DNA from: JARDZU01 sp963730285
GTDB lineage: Bacteria > Actinomycetota > Acidimicrobiia > Spongiisociales > ZC4RG35
Direction of reading: 5' to 3'
NCBI GenBank assembly: GCA_963730285.1
Contig: CAVSQY010000010.1
Coordinates: 24,973-88,972 of the forward strand
DNA length: 64,000 nt
Below the pieces are notes generated by a model. The model was not told where the DNA came from. It searched no databases and worked only from the letters and a program-made list of their open reading frames with translations. The position numbers and the translations under genes were made by a program. Positions 19,006-29,836 of this stretch are shown piece by piece. Position 1 is the stretch's first letter; each line of letters begins with the position of its first letter.

Positions 19006-20025
19006 TCAGCCCGTGATGGCGAGCTCATCGCTGATCCAGCGATCGATCTCGGCCCAGACGTCGTACAACCATGCCTCTTGATGATCTGGGCCGGGGATGT
19101 CCTCTGCTCGGAAGTGCCACACCTTGACCTCGACCGAGGTGTCCATTGGCATGGCTCTCCAGATGTCACCGGCGGTTATGAAGGCCTCCAAACCTGCATG
19201 CCCAACGAAGAAGACATCCGACTCGGGCGCAGCCGCCAATGCAGTCATCACTCCCTTGGTCCTCGGAGGGAGGGTCCGTTTGAGGTCTTTTGCCCTCTCC
19301 GCCAGGTCGGGACGGCCGATCTCTCTCAGTTTCTGGATCGCCCTCTCCCTCCGCTTCTCGGTGTAGTTGGCCCCCTCGGGGAAGATCACAAACGCGTCAT
19401 CGATGTCCATGGTGCGAGCCAGATCTCCGATCGCCTCGATCAGCTGCTCTCCTCCCTTCCGCCCCATCGGCACGAATGACGTCGGAAGTCGGTTGAGGAT
19501 CACATCGACGGCAGGATCCCATTGGAGGAACTCCTTCAGCACGATCCGTGGGTTGCGGTGGTAATCGTTGACCAGGCCGTTCATGAGGAGGAAGGAATCG
19601 CCGGGCCCGGCGTGGCGCGAGAAGACCAGGACCGACCGAGCCCTGCCCAGGTCCGAAGTGGCGGGTCTTTGACCGCCTCGGATCACGTCCAACTTGAAAG
19701 TGACCTCGGCGGACTTGATCACCGTCCGGAGCATCCAGGCCAGGATCAGGTAGTGGACTCGAGTGAAATACGGAGACCTCGTCTTCCACCCCATCCCCGA
19801 GCCCAGCCAGGTGAGGAACAGGGCGATCAGCCCGAATCCCTCGACCCCCAAGTAGAGGAACAGGAACCAGGCAAGCCGGAGGATCCTCCAATTGCCGGGC
19901 ACATACCGGGAGACGAATGCGGCCACGATCACCCAGATTGGCAACGAGACCAACGCAAGAACCACAAGAAGAACGATCGCCGGGTCGATGAGCAACCGAC
20001 GTACCAGGCGCGGAGGGAGCCTCAC
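19006..20025 (-). CDS. PlsC-like 1-acyl-glycerol-3-phosphate acyltransferase
   Basis: 339 residues. Two N-terminal membrane segments (about 10-40 and 50-75) precede an acyltransferase domain with the HX4D box SRHAGPGD (about residue 135) and the acyl-acceptor block FPEGANYT (about 215). Probably acylates a lysophospholipid or related acceptor at the membrane. GTG start. It lies 4 bp after the end of the frameshifted patatin gene, so lipid-handling genes are adjacent on this strand. Confidence 0.85.
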   Translation of the reverse strand: MRLPPRLVRRLLIDPAIVLLVVLALVSLPIWVIVAAFVSRYVPGNWRILRLAWFLFLYLGVEGFGLIALFLTWLGSGMGWKTRSPYFTRVHYLILAWMLRTVIKSAEVTFKLDVIRGGQRPATSDLGRARSVLVFSRHAGPGDSFLLMNGLVNDYHRNPRIVLKEFLQWDPAVDVILNRLPTSFVPMGRKGGEQLIEAIGDLARTMDIDDAFVIFPEGANYTEKRRERAIQKLREIGRPDLAERAKDLKRTLPPRTKGVMTALAAAPESDVFFVGHAGLEAFITAGDIWRAMPMDTSVEVKVWHFRAEDIPGPDHQEAWLYDVWAEIDRWISDELAITG

Positions 20026-20029
20026 CGCC

Positions 20030-20308
20030 TCAACCGACTTTCAGGTACTCGCTGGCGGCTTGGTATGCGCCTTCGATGAGATCCTCAGTGGCGCTGACGT
20101 CCCTCCACTTGAACTGCCTTGAATCATCGAACGCAACGGGATTGCCCGATGGCAGTAGGTGGAGATCGATGCCCGCAGGCAGGTTCTCCACCGCCGAGGT
20201 GAAACGATGACGTCTGGCGATCTCGAATGAGATCAATGCGGCCTCGTAGAGGCGCTCGGGAGGCCGCAGGCTCGATTCAACCCGGCCAACCTGGAGCACA
20301 TAGATCAC
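20030..20308 (-). pseudogene. patatin-like phospholipase, C-terminal part out of frame
   Basis: Continuation of the preceding patatin gene in another frame: a hydrophobic strand (DVIYVLQVG) followed by LRPPERLYEAALISFEIARRHRF, the typical helical C-terminus. It has no ribosome binding site of its own, and the codon choice matches the upstream part. Reading across the shift would give a protein of about 270 residues, normal for bacterial patatins. Confidence 0.65.
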
Positions 20309-20850
20309 GTCTGCGCCGAGCTCGACCGCACCGCGAGCGGGACCGAGTTCACCAACCCCCCGTCGTAGAAATGCTCGCCATCGATCTCAACCGGCGGAAA
20401 GAGGGCCGGCACCGCCGATGACGCGAGCAGGGCCTCCAATAGTGGGCCTTCTGTGAACCAGTGCTCGGCCGCCCGCTCGATCGAGGCGGCTACGCATTGG
20501 AAGGGGATCGATAGCTGCTCGATGCGCATTCCCGGGTCATGCACCCTTTCCAATAGCTGTCTCAGCTCGGAGGTGTCGTGTAGGGCAGGCTGCAGCGTCG
20601 CCACATTCTTGAGCCGGTCGAACCGGCTTCCCTGAAGCAGCCCGGACCTCCCGATCTCCCCCCATAGTTTGGTGAGCCTGGCTACGCCTTCGGCCCCGGG
20701 GCGGTCGGCCACCACCGACCCGTTGAAGGCCCCGATCGAAGTTCCCAGGACCAGATCCGGGCGGATTCCGGCGTCTTCCAGCGCCCGGAGCATGCCCACC
20801 TCGACGGCTCCCCAACGTCCGCCGCCCCCGAGGACGAAGGCGACGGTCAC
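20305..20850 (-). CDS. patatin-like phospholipase, N-terminal part (frameshifted)
   Basis: Patatin-family lipid acyl hydrolase: oxyanion-hole GGGGRWG at the N-terminus, nucleophile motif GTSIG (about residue 37) and the catalytic Asp in YDGGLVNSVPL (about 165), so the Ser-Asp dyad is present. The frame stops early after residue 181. The next frame (20030-20308) continues as VELGADVIYVLQVG, as expected for the family, so a 1-base loss near 20327-20335 splits the gene. This is either a real mutation or a base-calling error in a run of CG-rich bases. Confidence 0.8.
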   Translation of the reverse strand: MTVAFVLGGGGRWGAVEVGMLRALEDAGIRPDLVLGTSIGAFNGSVVADRPGAEGVARLTKLWGEIGRSGLLQGSRFDRLKNVATLQPALHDTSELRQLLERVHDPGMRIEQLSIPFQCVAASIERAAEHWFTEGPLLEALLASSAVPALFPPVEIDGEHFYDGGLVNSVPLAVRSSSAQT

Positions 20851-20872
20851 AACACCCGCGGCCCCCGGGCCA

Positions 20873-22627
20873 TCACGCCCCCTCCTCGATGTACCACTCG
20901 GTGAAGTCGCGGCAGAGGCCAGACTCGTCGAATCGTATGACGAAGAGGTTCCGGTATTTGATCTCCGGCTCGTAGTACTTCGTGTTTCCGATGATCACCG
21001 CCAGGTCGTCGCTCTCAACGAGCGGGATCCACTCGAAGTCCCAGTTGTTGGGCTCGTCATCTATGTCGAGCCACCAATCGACGATCTGCTCTCTCCCGTG
21101 AATCTCACCGTCCGAGGTCTGCGCGTCGTATACCGCCTCTTCGGTGAAGAGGGCTCCGACCGCATCGGGGTTGTTGGACGTCCAAGCCGTGACATATCCA
21201 TCCATCCAGGACTCGAGGCGTTTTGAGATATCCAGACCGCCGGTCGGCGGCCTGGACGGGACAATCGGCGTCTCCATCTCGTCACGGTCGACGAGGGAGA
21301 GGCCGCCATTGGCGATCACATCCCCATACCAGTGGAAGCTGCGCTTGGGCACCCTTTCGAAAGTCTGGTGGTCGACCCAAACCAGGCCGAACCGCTGTGC
21401 GAAGCCGTGGGTCCACTCGAGGTTGTCGAGGAGGCTCCATACGAAGTAGCCGTCGACCGGCACACCGGCTTCGATCGCCTTCTCCACCGCCGCGATGTGC
21501 CGGGCCAGATACGAGACTCTTCGCCGATCGTCGACGACGCCGCTCCGATCGGGACCATCGGAGTAGCTAGCCCCATTCTCGGTGATCAATATCGATGGTG
21601 GGTCGTAGGTCTGGTAGAGATGCACCAGGTAGTCGGTCAGACCCTGAGGGTCGATCCTCCAGCCCATCTCGGTGTACCCGGGCGGCGGCTCATGGCTCGG
21701 CTCGACGTCGGAGCCCTCATACTCCTCTGCACCGACCCCGACTTCGACGGTTGTGTAGTAGTTCAATCCCAGGAAGTCGATGGGGGCGGCGATCTCCTCC
21801 AGGTCCGAATCGTGAAACAAGCCATCGGGAACACGGCCCTTCGACTCATGGGCCCCCAGCACGTCGAAGGGGTAGCCGCGCCCGAAAACCGGGTCGAAGA
21901 ACCAGCGATTCCTGAAGCCGTCGAAATGAGTCGCCGCCGCAATGTCTTCATCCGATCTGGATGCCGGCCGCACCGGGCGGCAATCGAGAACGATTCCGAC
22001 CCGGGCATCCGTGACCCGCTCCCGGATAACCGGCACGCTGCGCCCATGTGACAGCATGATGTGATGGGCGGCCGCAATGGCACTCGGCCAATCCTGGACT
22101 CCAGGAGCAAAGACCCCGTCCTTGTGGCCCAACATCGAGGCAACCCACGGCTCGTTGTGGGTGATCCATTCCTTCACCTCATCGCCGAGGGCCTCAGCCA
22201 CAACCTCGGCATAGCGAACGAAGGCATCGACCGTATCCCGCGACCCCCATCCGCCACTGTCCTGGAGGGCCTGAGGAAGATCCCAGTGATACAGGGTGAG
22301 GTAGGGGGCAATTCCGCGGTCCCTCATCCCCTGGACCATCCGCCGGTAGTAGTCGAGCCCTTTTCGGTTCAGGTCGCCGTCGCCGTCCGGAAAGACACGG
22401 GTCCAGGCCACCGAGAAGCGGTAGCCCACCGCCCCGAGATCCTCGAGGAGATCCAGGTCCTCCTTCCAGCGGTGATACGAGTCACAGGCATCATCACCTG
22501 AGTCCTGAGTCCGACCCAGGTCGGAAAAGGTATCCCAAATCGATTTGCCCTTCCCGTCCTCGTCACGCCCACCCTCGATCTGATAGGCGGACGTGGCGGC
22601 ACCCCAGATGAAGGAATCAGGGATCAT
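20873..22627 (-). CDS. GH1 beta-glucosidase fused to a C-terminal SnoaL/NTF2-like domain
   Basis: 584 residues. Residues 1 to about 445 are a complete glycoside hydrolase family 1 enzyme: WGAATSAYQIEG at the N-terminus, acid/base Glu in THNEPW (about 165) and nucleophile Glu in ITENGAS (about 350), with WSLLDNLEWTHGF near the end. Residues about 460-584 form an NTF2-like domain (GYVTAWTSNNPDAVGALFTEEAVYDAQ) like SnoaL/ketosteroid-isomerase-type nuclear-transport-factor folds. No signal peptide, so it acts on imported sugar. It belongs to the sugar-uptake locus. Confidence 0.9.
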   Translation of the reverse strand: MIPDSFIWGAATSAYQIEGGRDEDGKGKSIWDTFSDLGRTQDSGDDACDSYHRWKEDLDLLEDLGAVGYRFSVAWTRVFPDGDGDLNRKGLDYYRRMVQGMRDRGIAPYLTLYHWDLPQALQDSGGWGSRDTVDAFVRYAEVVAEALGDEVKEWITHNEPWVASMLGHKDGVFAPGVQDWPSAIAAAHHIMLSHGRSVPVIRERVTDARVGIVLDCRPVRPASRSDEDIAAATHFDGFRNRWFFDPVFGRGYPFDVLGAHESKGRVPDGLFHDSDLEEIAAPIDFLGLNYYTTVEVGVGAEEYEGSDVEPSHEPPPGYTEMGWRIDPQGLTDYLVHLYQTYDPPSILITENGASYSDGPDRSGVVDDRRRVSYLARHIAAVEKAIEAGVPVDGYFVWSLLDNLEWTHGFAQRFGLVWVDHQTFERVPKRSFHWYGDVIANGGLSLVDRDEMETPIVPSRPPTGGLDISKRLESWMDGYVTAWTSNNPDAVGALFTEEAVYDAQTSDGEIHGREQIVDWWLDIDDEPNNWDFEWIPLVESDDLAVIIGNTKYYEPEIKYRNLFVIRFDESGLCRDFTEWYIEEGA

Positions 22628-22651
22628 CGATTGGGCCTGTTGTCGTCCGGC

Positions 22652-23881
<1,230 letters not shown>

Positions 23882-23959
23882 CGCTCAACTCCCAAGTCGC
23901 AAACTTGACGCGATTGAACCTAGCGCATCTTCAATACGCGTGTGAGGGCAAGACCCACT

Positions 23960-25579
23960 TCAAACGTGACTGACCACGACACCCTCCAGAGCGTCCAGAC
24001 GGAGACCGTCACACGTGGGATCGGAACGTTCGGGATCGGCGGTGGACAACACCACGGTGCCGGGCCCCAGGGAAAACGACCGGGCCCTTTCGGAGAAATT
24101 GAGGGCGATCGTCATCGTCTCGCCGTCGGACTCCCGGCGGTAGACCAGCAGATCGTCCGTCGAAGCCGGATGGGAGAGAAAGGACCCGAGCCGGAGTGCC
24201 GGCGAGTCCTGGCGAAGCCTGAGAAGGCGGCGATAGAGGTTGAGCAACGAGCCGGGCTGCGCCAGCTCGTTCTCGACGTTGACATCACCAGCATCGTCAC
24301 CGACCGGCAGCCATGGCGCTTTTGAGCCCTCGGGAGAGAACCCCGCGCTCGAGGTTCGGTCCCATTGCATGGGAGTTCGGGCGCCGTCGCGGCACAGATA
24401 ATCGACACTGTGTCCCCAAGGGTCGCGACGATCCTCCGGGCTGATCGTTGCCTCACTCATGCCGATCTCATCTCCGTAGTAGAGAAACGGTGTGCCGCGC
24501 AGTGTCAGGAGCAGCAGGGCGGCCAGCCCGGCACGCTCTCGCCCGAGTCTCGTGGCGAGTCGGATCTCGTCGTGGTTGCCCAATGTCCAGTTGGCCCACC
24601 CGCCGACCGGGACATTCCACAGGACGCTCTCGATGGTCGCCCTCAGCGAAGAGGCATCCCACGTCGAAGCCATGAGATGGAAATTGAACGGCATGTGGAG
24701 CTCATCGAGGACGCCGTAGTATGAGGCCCACTCGGGGAGGTCGAAGATGTGGACCTCGCCGACACTCATCGGGCCCTGGGCGTAGCCATCCAGCACCTTC
24801 CTGAACATCCGGTGCGCTTCGTGCACGTCGGGGTGCCCGTAGTCGTAGAGATGCAAGTGGTTGTCATACTCCCCCATTTCCTTCCATGGTCTCAGATGGT
24901 TCTCGGGAACGGGCGGGTTGTCGCGCTCGAGCGGGTCCTTCATCATCTGATGCGCTGCATCCACCCTGAAACCGTCGACGCCCCGGTCGAGCCAGAATCT
25001 GGCGACATCGAGCATTGCCTCGATCACGTCCGGGTTCCTCCAGTTGAGATCAGGTTGGTTGGGGAGGAACGTGTGCCGGTAATACTGGCCGGTGGCGTCG
25101 TCGTAGGTCCATGCCGGGCCACTGAAGACGCTGACCCAGTTGTTGGGCGGCGAGCCGTCGGGCTTCGGATCCCTCCACACATACCAGTCTCGTCTCGGGT
25201 CGTCCCGCGACGACTTCGAATCCAGGAACCAACGGTGGCGATCCGAGGTGTGATTCATCACATAGTCGACGATCACCCGGAGCCCCCGGTCGTGCGCCTC
25301 TTCGATGAGTTGCTCGGCGGTCGCCAAATCCCCAAACAGTGGGTCGACTGAGGTGTGGTCAGAGACGTCGTAGCCCCAATCGGCCATTGGGCTCTCGAAG
25401 AAGGGAGAGAGCCACAGGGCGTCCACCCCAAGGGTTTCGCTCAGATAGTCGAGATGGCCGATGATCCCTTTCAGATCCCCATACCCGTCACCATCAGAGT
25501 CGGCGAAACTGAGGGGGTAGATCTGATAGAAGACCGCCTCCCGCCACCACGGTTGTCTGCCATCCCAACCTAAAGCCAT
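23960..25579 (-). CDS. alpha-glucosidase, GH13 (oligo-1,6-glucosidase/TreS-like group)
   Basis: 539 residues, complete. Conserved region I VDYVMNHTS, region II GFRVDAAH with nucleophile Asp, region III VGEVHIF with acid/base Glu and region IV LGNHDE are all present. N-terminus WWREAVFYQIYPLSFADSDGDG is typical of intracellular alpha-glucosidases that split maltose, isomaltose, sucrose or trehalose-type sugars. The ATG at 25579 is the start; a longer frame upstream runs through the intergenic region and has no domain. It is divergent from the binding-protein gene. Confidence 0.92.
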   Translation of the reverse strand: MALGWDGRQPWWREAVFYQIYPLSFADSDGDGYGDLKGIIGHLDYLSETLGVDALWLSPFFESPMADWGYDVSDHTSVDPLFGDLATAEQLIEEAHDRGLRVIVDYVMNHTSDRHRWFLDSKSSRDDPRRDWYVWRDPKPDGSPPNNWVSVFSGPAWTYDDATGQYYRHTFLPNQPDLNWRNPDVIEAMLDVARFWLDRGVDGFRVDAAHQMMKDPLERDNPPVPENHLRPWKEMGEYDNHLHLYDYGHPDVHEAHRMFRKVLDGYAQGPMSVGEVHIFDLPEWASYYGVLDELHMPFNFHLMASTWDASSLRATIESVLWNVPVGGWANWTLGNHDEIRLATRLGRERAGLAALLLLTLRGTPFLYYGDEIGMSEATISPEDRRDPWGHSVDYLCRDGARTPMQWDRTSSAGFSPEGSKAPWLPVGDDAGDVNVENELAQPGSLLNLYRRLLRLRQDSPALRLGSFLSHPASTDDLLVYRRESDGETMTIALNFSERARSFSLGPGTVVLSTADPERSDPTCDGLRLDALEGVVVSHV

Positions 25580-25675
25580 TCGATTCAGGCTAGATCGGAG
25601 GCATCGGCTCATCGGGCCATTGGGGCTTCCGGCTGGCACCAAGCCACGAGAACTCGATAGGGTATGTGTGTCGGA

Positions 25676-25698
25676 CTTCGCCCAGTCTTCGGGCGAAG
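25676..25698 (+). promoter_or_regulatory. 5' UTR hairpin before sugar-binding protein gene
   Basis: An 8-bp perfect inverted repeat CTTCGCCC / GGGCGAAG with a 7-base loop, about 12 bases before the Shine-Dalgarno GGAGGAG of the binding-protein gene and inside the 143-bp divergent gap that starts at 25580. It may be an operator for a sugar regulator or an mRNA-stabilising hairpin. No regulator gene is nearby. Confidence 0.4.
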
Positions 25699-25722
25699 CA
25701 GACCAACGGAGGAGATACATAT

Positions 25723-27117
25723 ATGAATCGAATGCATAGGCTGATGGCCATGCTCGCTGTCCTGGCGATGGTTCTTGCCGCTTGCGGTGGGAGCAGCGGG
25801 GGCAACGAGACCACCACCACAGCAGGTGGTGATCAGGGAGGCACCAGCTTCACCGACGTCGACGTCTCTGGCACCGAGGTTTCCGTATGGGGAGCCCCGA
25901 CCGGTGATGAGGGTCAGTCCATCCAGAACACCTTCAACGTCTACGCCACGGCCGAGGACGCCACAGTCAACTGGCTGGGCAGCGACTCGTTCGAGCAGGA
26001 CCTGAGGATCGCGGTCGATGGTGGCTCACCACCCGACATCGCAATCACCCCTCAGCCGGGCTCGATTTGTGAGTTCGCCGACAAGGGCAACCTGGTATCG
26101 CTCGAGGACATGGGATTCGACATCTCAGCGCTAGAGGCCGCACACGGTGCGTACTTCATCGGTCTCGGTGCGTGCGCCGACGGCAACCACTATGCCGTCC
26201 CGACCAACGCCAACTACAAGAGCATCATCTGGTACAACAAGCCTGCCTTCGAGGCTGCGGGATATGAGATCCCGACCACCTGGGATGAGCTTGTCGCCCT
26301 GTCCCAGCAGATTCAGGACGACGGGACCACGCCTTGGTGCATCGGTCTCGGTTCCGAGGCCGCGACTGGCTGGCCGGGCACGGACTGGGTCGAGGACGTC
26401 ATGGTCCGCACCGCGGGCGCCGACGTCTACAACCAGTGGGTGAACCACGAGATCCCGTTCAACGATCCGGCGGTGAAGACGGCCCTCGACACTATTGCCG
26501 AGATCTGGTTCCACGACGGTTGGGTGCTCGGTGGGATCGACGGCGTCTCCGCCATCGACTTCCGCGATGCGCCAGACCCGATGTTCAACGACCCGCCAAG
26601 CTGCATGCTGCACAGGCAGGCATCGTTCATCGCCAACTTCTTCCCCGAAGGGGTTGTCGCTGGAACGGATGCCGACTTCTTCGACTTCCCGGCTGTTGAC
26701 ACCAGCCTGCCCCCCGCCGCCATGGGTGGTGGTGAGCTGGCCATCGTGTTCAACAATCGGCCAGAAGTCGTTGCGTTCCTGCAGGCCTACGCAGGGCCTG
26801 ACCTGCAATGTGTCCAGGCATCTCCAACCGGTGACGGCACGAATGGCAACGGGACCGCCGATCTCGCGGCACCGATCGAGAGAATCTCGGCCAACGCCAA
26901 CACCCCTACCGACTGTTATGAGTCGGACACGGTGAAGAGGCAGGCAGCTGCTGTCGCAGCGGCTTTGGGCGCGAACGGATTCGTCTTCGACGCATCCGAC
27001 CTCATGGTTCCCGCTGTCGGTCAGGGCTCCTTCTGGACCGGAATGGTCGATTGGACCCGTGGCACATCGACAGACGACGTGCTCAACACAATCGAGGACA
27101 GCTGGCCCGCCACCTGA
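25723..27117 (+). CDS. sugar ABC transporter substrate-binding lipoprotein
   Basis: 464 residues. Type II signal peptide with lipobox LAAC at about residue 21, then a Gly/Ser/Thr-rich linker. The mature part resembles family 1 extracellular solute-binding proteins: NYKSIIWYNKPAFEAAGYEIPTTWDEL and GLGSEAATGWPGTDWVEDV. It captures an oligosaccharide outside the membrane. The ATG at 25723 has a strong GGAGGAG about 10 bases upstream; the open frame extends to 25666 but is not needed. A terminator-like hairpin follows. Confidence 0.93.
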   Translation: MNRMHRLMAMLAVLAMVLAACGGSSGGNETTTTAGGDQGGTSFTDVDVSGTEVSVWGAPTGDEGQSIQNTFNVYATAEDATVNWLGSDSFEQDLRIAVDGGSPPDIAITPQPGSICEFADKGNLVSLEDMGFDISALEAAHGAYFIGLGACADGNHYAVPTNANYKSIIWYNKPAFEAAGYEIPTTWDELVALSQQIQDDGTTPWCIGLGSEAATGWPGTDWVEDVMVRTAGADVYNQWVNHEIPFNDPAVKTALDTIAEIWFHDGWVLGGIDGVSAIDFRDAPDPMFNDPPSCMLHRQASFIANFFPEGVVAGTDADFFDFPAVDTSLPPAAMGGGELAIVFNNRPEVVAFLQAYAGPDLQCVQASPTGDGTNGNGTADLAAPIERISANANTPTDCYESDTVKRQAAAVAAALGANGFVFDASDLMVPAVGQGSFWTGMVDWTRGTSTDDVLNTIEDSWPAT

Positions 27118-27143
27118 CGGACTGCTGAAGATCGAAAACAATG

Positions 27144-27178
27144 GGAGGGTGGTCGATCGGCCACCCTCCTTCTCTTTT
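27144..27178 (+). terminator. Rho-independent-type terminator between binding protein and permeases
   Basis: Nine-base-pair stem GGAGGGTGG / CCACCCTCC (27144-27152 with 27161-27169) with an 8-base loop, followed by the T-rich tail TTCTCTTTT. Its place directly after the binding-protein stop fits a partial terminator that lets binding protein be made in excess over the permeases. Confidence 0.75.
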
Positions 27179-27220
27179 GGCTAGAGTCGATTTCCGACCT
27201 ATCGGAGGAGCGAGCAGAGA

Positions 27221-28378
27221 GTGAGCGTTTCAGGCGAAACCGACATCAAGCCCCAGCCTCCCGTCGACAGTGGCCCGGGCGGGAATGGCGGTCGGGGCGG
27301 GCTGTCTCTGAACCTGCTGCGGATCGGGGTGTCACTGGTGGTCCCGATCCTGGCCATCCTGGGCCTCTACTACGCCGGCACCGTCCTGCTCGATGCCGAC
27401 GCCAACCGCGCCCTCGTGGTGCTGATGGCACTGATAGTCGGTGTGCTCGGTGTGTTCGGGCTCTACTACGGGATGGACTGGGTCATCCACAAGATGCCGG
27501 AGCAATATCGCGACCGGGTGCGGCCTTTTGCCTTCGTCGGCCCGGCCGTGGTCATCCTGGCCATCTTCCTCCTGTACCCGACCTTCAACACCATCGTCCT
27601 CAGCTTCAAGGACAAGGCGGGCGAGGGCTGGGTCGGTTTGGACAACTACATCAACGTGTTCACCAGCTCGGACACGCTGATTGCGTTGAGAAACTCGGTG
27701 GTCTGGGTAATCGTCGTGCCGCTGTTCTCGGTGGTGATTGGTCTCGGATTCGCCGTCCTGTCCGACAAACTTGGACGCCGGAGCGAGTCGCTTTCCAAAA
27801 CATTCATATTCATGCCGATGGCGATCTCTTTTGTCGGCGCATCGATCGTCTGGCGCTTCGTGTACAACTTCCGCCCCGAAGGGTTTGGAGCGCAGATCGG
27901 TCTCCTCAACGGGCTCCTCACCGGCGTCGGAGGGTCCCCGGTCGCTTGGCTGCTCCAGGAGCCGTGGAACAACTTCTATCTGATGGTGATCCTCATCTGG
28001 CTGCAGACGGGATTCGCCATGGTGATCCTGTCCGCGGCGATCAAATCGGTGCCGGAGGACATCATCGAGGCGGCGAGGATCGACGGCGCCTCCGAGTTCC
28101 AGGTATTCCGCAGTGTCACGATTCCCTCGATCGCCTCCACGATCGTGGTGGTCTCGACCACGGTGATCATCACTGTGTGGAAGGTGTTTGACATCGTGTT
28201 CGTGATGACTGGTGGCAAGTTCGGTACCTCGGTGGTTGCCGAGCGAATGGTCACCGAGTTCTTCACGTTCCGTAACAGCGGAAGCGGCGCGACACTTGCG
28301 GTGGTGCTCTTGGTAGCCATCATCCCGCTGATGATCGCCAACGTGAAACGGTTTAGGGAGCAGGAGGAGACCCGATGA
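27221..28378 (+). CDS. sugar ABC transporter permease, MalF-like
   Basis: 385 residues, about eight membrane helices. A Gly/Pro-rich cytoplasmic N-terminus and two extra N-terminal helices precede the core, as in MalF. The EAA loop reads EAARIDGASEFQVFRSVTIP. Start is GTG 27221, with GGAGGAG somewhat far upstream. The stop overlaps the next start (ATGA). Confidence 0.92.
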   Translation: MSVSGETDIKPQPPVDSGPGGNGGRGGLSLNLLRIGVSLVVPILAILGLYYAGTVLLDADANRALVVLMALIVGVLGVFGLYYGMDWVIHKMPEQYRDRVRPFAFVGPAVVILAIFLLYPTFNTIVLSFKDKAGEGWVGLDNYINVFTSSDTLIALRNSVVWVIVVPLFSVVIGLGFAVLSDKLGRRSESLSKTFIFMPMAISFVGASIVWRFVYNFRPEGFGAQIGLLNGLLTGVGGSPVAWLLQEPWNNFYLMVILIWLQTGFAMVILSAAIKSVPEDIIEAARIDGASEFQVFRSVTIPSIASTIVVVSTTVIITVWKVFDIVFVMTGGKFGTSVVAERMVTEFFTFRNSGSGATLAVVLLVAIIPLMIANVKRFREQEETR

Positions 28379-29280
28379 CAGCCACCACCGCACCAACCCG
28401 GGTTGAATCCGCATCGAACGAGGGGCCGTCCTTCTGGGGCCGGGTCTTCGCACGCTGGCCGATCAAGCTGGCCATCCTGATCATCGTCATCATCTGGGTC
28501 GTCCCGACACTCGGCGTCCTGATCAGCTCGTTCCGCTCACCAGGCGATGTCAATGCGACCGGATGGTGGACCGTGTTCACCAACCCGGGCGCAACGACGT
28601 GGACGTTCGACAACTACAACCAGGTGCTCAACTCGGTCGGGTTCGGGAATGCCTTCCTGAACAGCCTGTCGGTGACCATCCCGGCGACGGTGATACCGAT
28701 CACCATCGCCGCATTCGCTGCATATGCCTTCGCCTGGATGGATTTCCCGGGGCGTCAGTGGATCTTCATCACTGTGGTGGCGCTGTTGGTGGTCCCGTTG
28801 CAGATGGCGCTGATACCTCTTCTGCGGCTCTACGTGAACTTCGACCTCAATGGGACCTTCCCCGCCGTCTGGCTGGCACACACCGGCTTCGGGTTACCGC
28901 TGGCCATATACCTGTTGCGCAACTACATAGGGTCACTGCCTTCTTCGATGATGGAATCGGCCACGATCGACGGCGCCACTCATTTCGAGATCTTCACCAA
29001 GCTGGTGGTCCCGCTATCGGTGCCGGTTCTGGCCTCGTTCGCCATATTCCAGTTCCTGTGGGTCTGGAACGACCTGCTGGTGGCCCTGGTCTTCCTGGGC
29101 GGCGAGCCCAAGGTCCGGGTAGTCACTCTGGCCCTGAGGGACTTGAACGGGTCGAGGGGCGAGGCGTGGCATCTGCTCACCGCCGGCGCCTTCATCACCA
29201 TGGCGCTTCCCATAATCGTGTTCCTGAGTCTCCAGCGATACTTCGTGCGGGGTCTGACGGCAGGTTCGGTCAAGGGCTGA
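28375..29280 (+). CDS. sugar ABC transporter permease, MalG-like
   Basis: 301 residues, six membrane helices, with EAA loop ESATIDGATHFEIFTKLVVP and C-terminal QRYFVRGLTAGSVKG, the usual end of MalG-type permeases. It forms the heterodimeric channel with the preceding permease; the ATPase is probably that at 22652-23881. Confidence 0.93.
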   Translation: MTATTAPTRVESASNEGPSFWGRVFARWPIKLAILIIVIIWVVPTLGVLISSFRSPGDVNATGWWTVFTNPGATTWTFDNYNQVLNSVGFGNAFLNSLSVTIPATVIPITIAAFAAYAFAWMDFPGRQWIFITVVALLVVPLQMALIPLLRLYVNFDLNGTFPAVWLAHTGFGLPLAIYLLRNYIGSLPSSMMESATIDGATHFEIFTKLVVPLSVPVLASFAIFQFLWVWNDLLVALVFLGGEPKVRVVTLALRDLNGSRGEAWHLLTAGAFITMALPIIVFLSLQRYFVRGLTAGSVKG

Positions 29281-29308
29281 CGGGCACCGTCACCCTTGAC
29301 CCAAATCG

Positions 29309-29836
29309 ATGACTGATATCCGGCGCGCCCCGGTCCCGATGTGGCGCACCTGGCTGGCCATCGCTGTGGGCACAGTCATCCAGATCGTCAGCTTCGGGTC
29401 CATCCTGGTCGGAGCGCTCGCCTCGACAGGCGACCAGCAGGTCGCAGCGGGGCCCGCCTATGCGCTTGGCTTCGGCCTGGTTCCGGTCGTCTTCGTCCTC
29501 GTTGCCTTCGTGTCCTCCGTACAGGGCGCCCCCCTGGCGATCCTCAAGGCCATGGGGCTCTGGCTCATCCTGGCACTGCCGCTTGGTTTGGTGAATCCGG
29601 TGGTTGGCCTGTGCGCCGGGTTCTCGGCCGGGGCCACAGTCACATTGCGAAGACCCGAGGAGCCCAAGAAATGGGCCCGGGCGATCGCCGCGGCGGTGAC
29701 CGTCGTCTATGTGACCGTCCTGGTGCTGATACTCCCTCAAGCCGGCATCTTCGCCGGAGCGGTGACGCCCTTGCTGGCGATGAGAGTCGCCGACGGCTAC
29801 TCGGATAACAAGACTTCGACCTCGGACGCCGACTGA
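29309..29836 (+). CDS. hypothetical four-helix membrane protein
   Basis: 175 residues with four hydrophobic segments (about 14-38, 50-70, 80-108, 125-150), a basic RRPEEPKK loop between helices 3 and 4 and a polar C-terminus. No family recognised. It starts 28 bp after malG-like, so may be cotranscribed. Its 3' end overlaps the convergent DUF4032 gene by 40 bp. Confidence 0.7.
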   Translation: MTDIRRAPVPMWRTWLAIAVGTVIQIVSFGSILVGALASTGDQQVAAGPAYALGFGLVPVVFVLVAFVSSVQGAPLAILKAMGLWLILALPLGLVNPVVGLCAGFSAGATVTLRRPEEPKKWARAIAAAVTVVYVTVLVLILPQAGIFAGAVTPLLAMRVADGYSDNKTSTSDAD

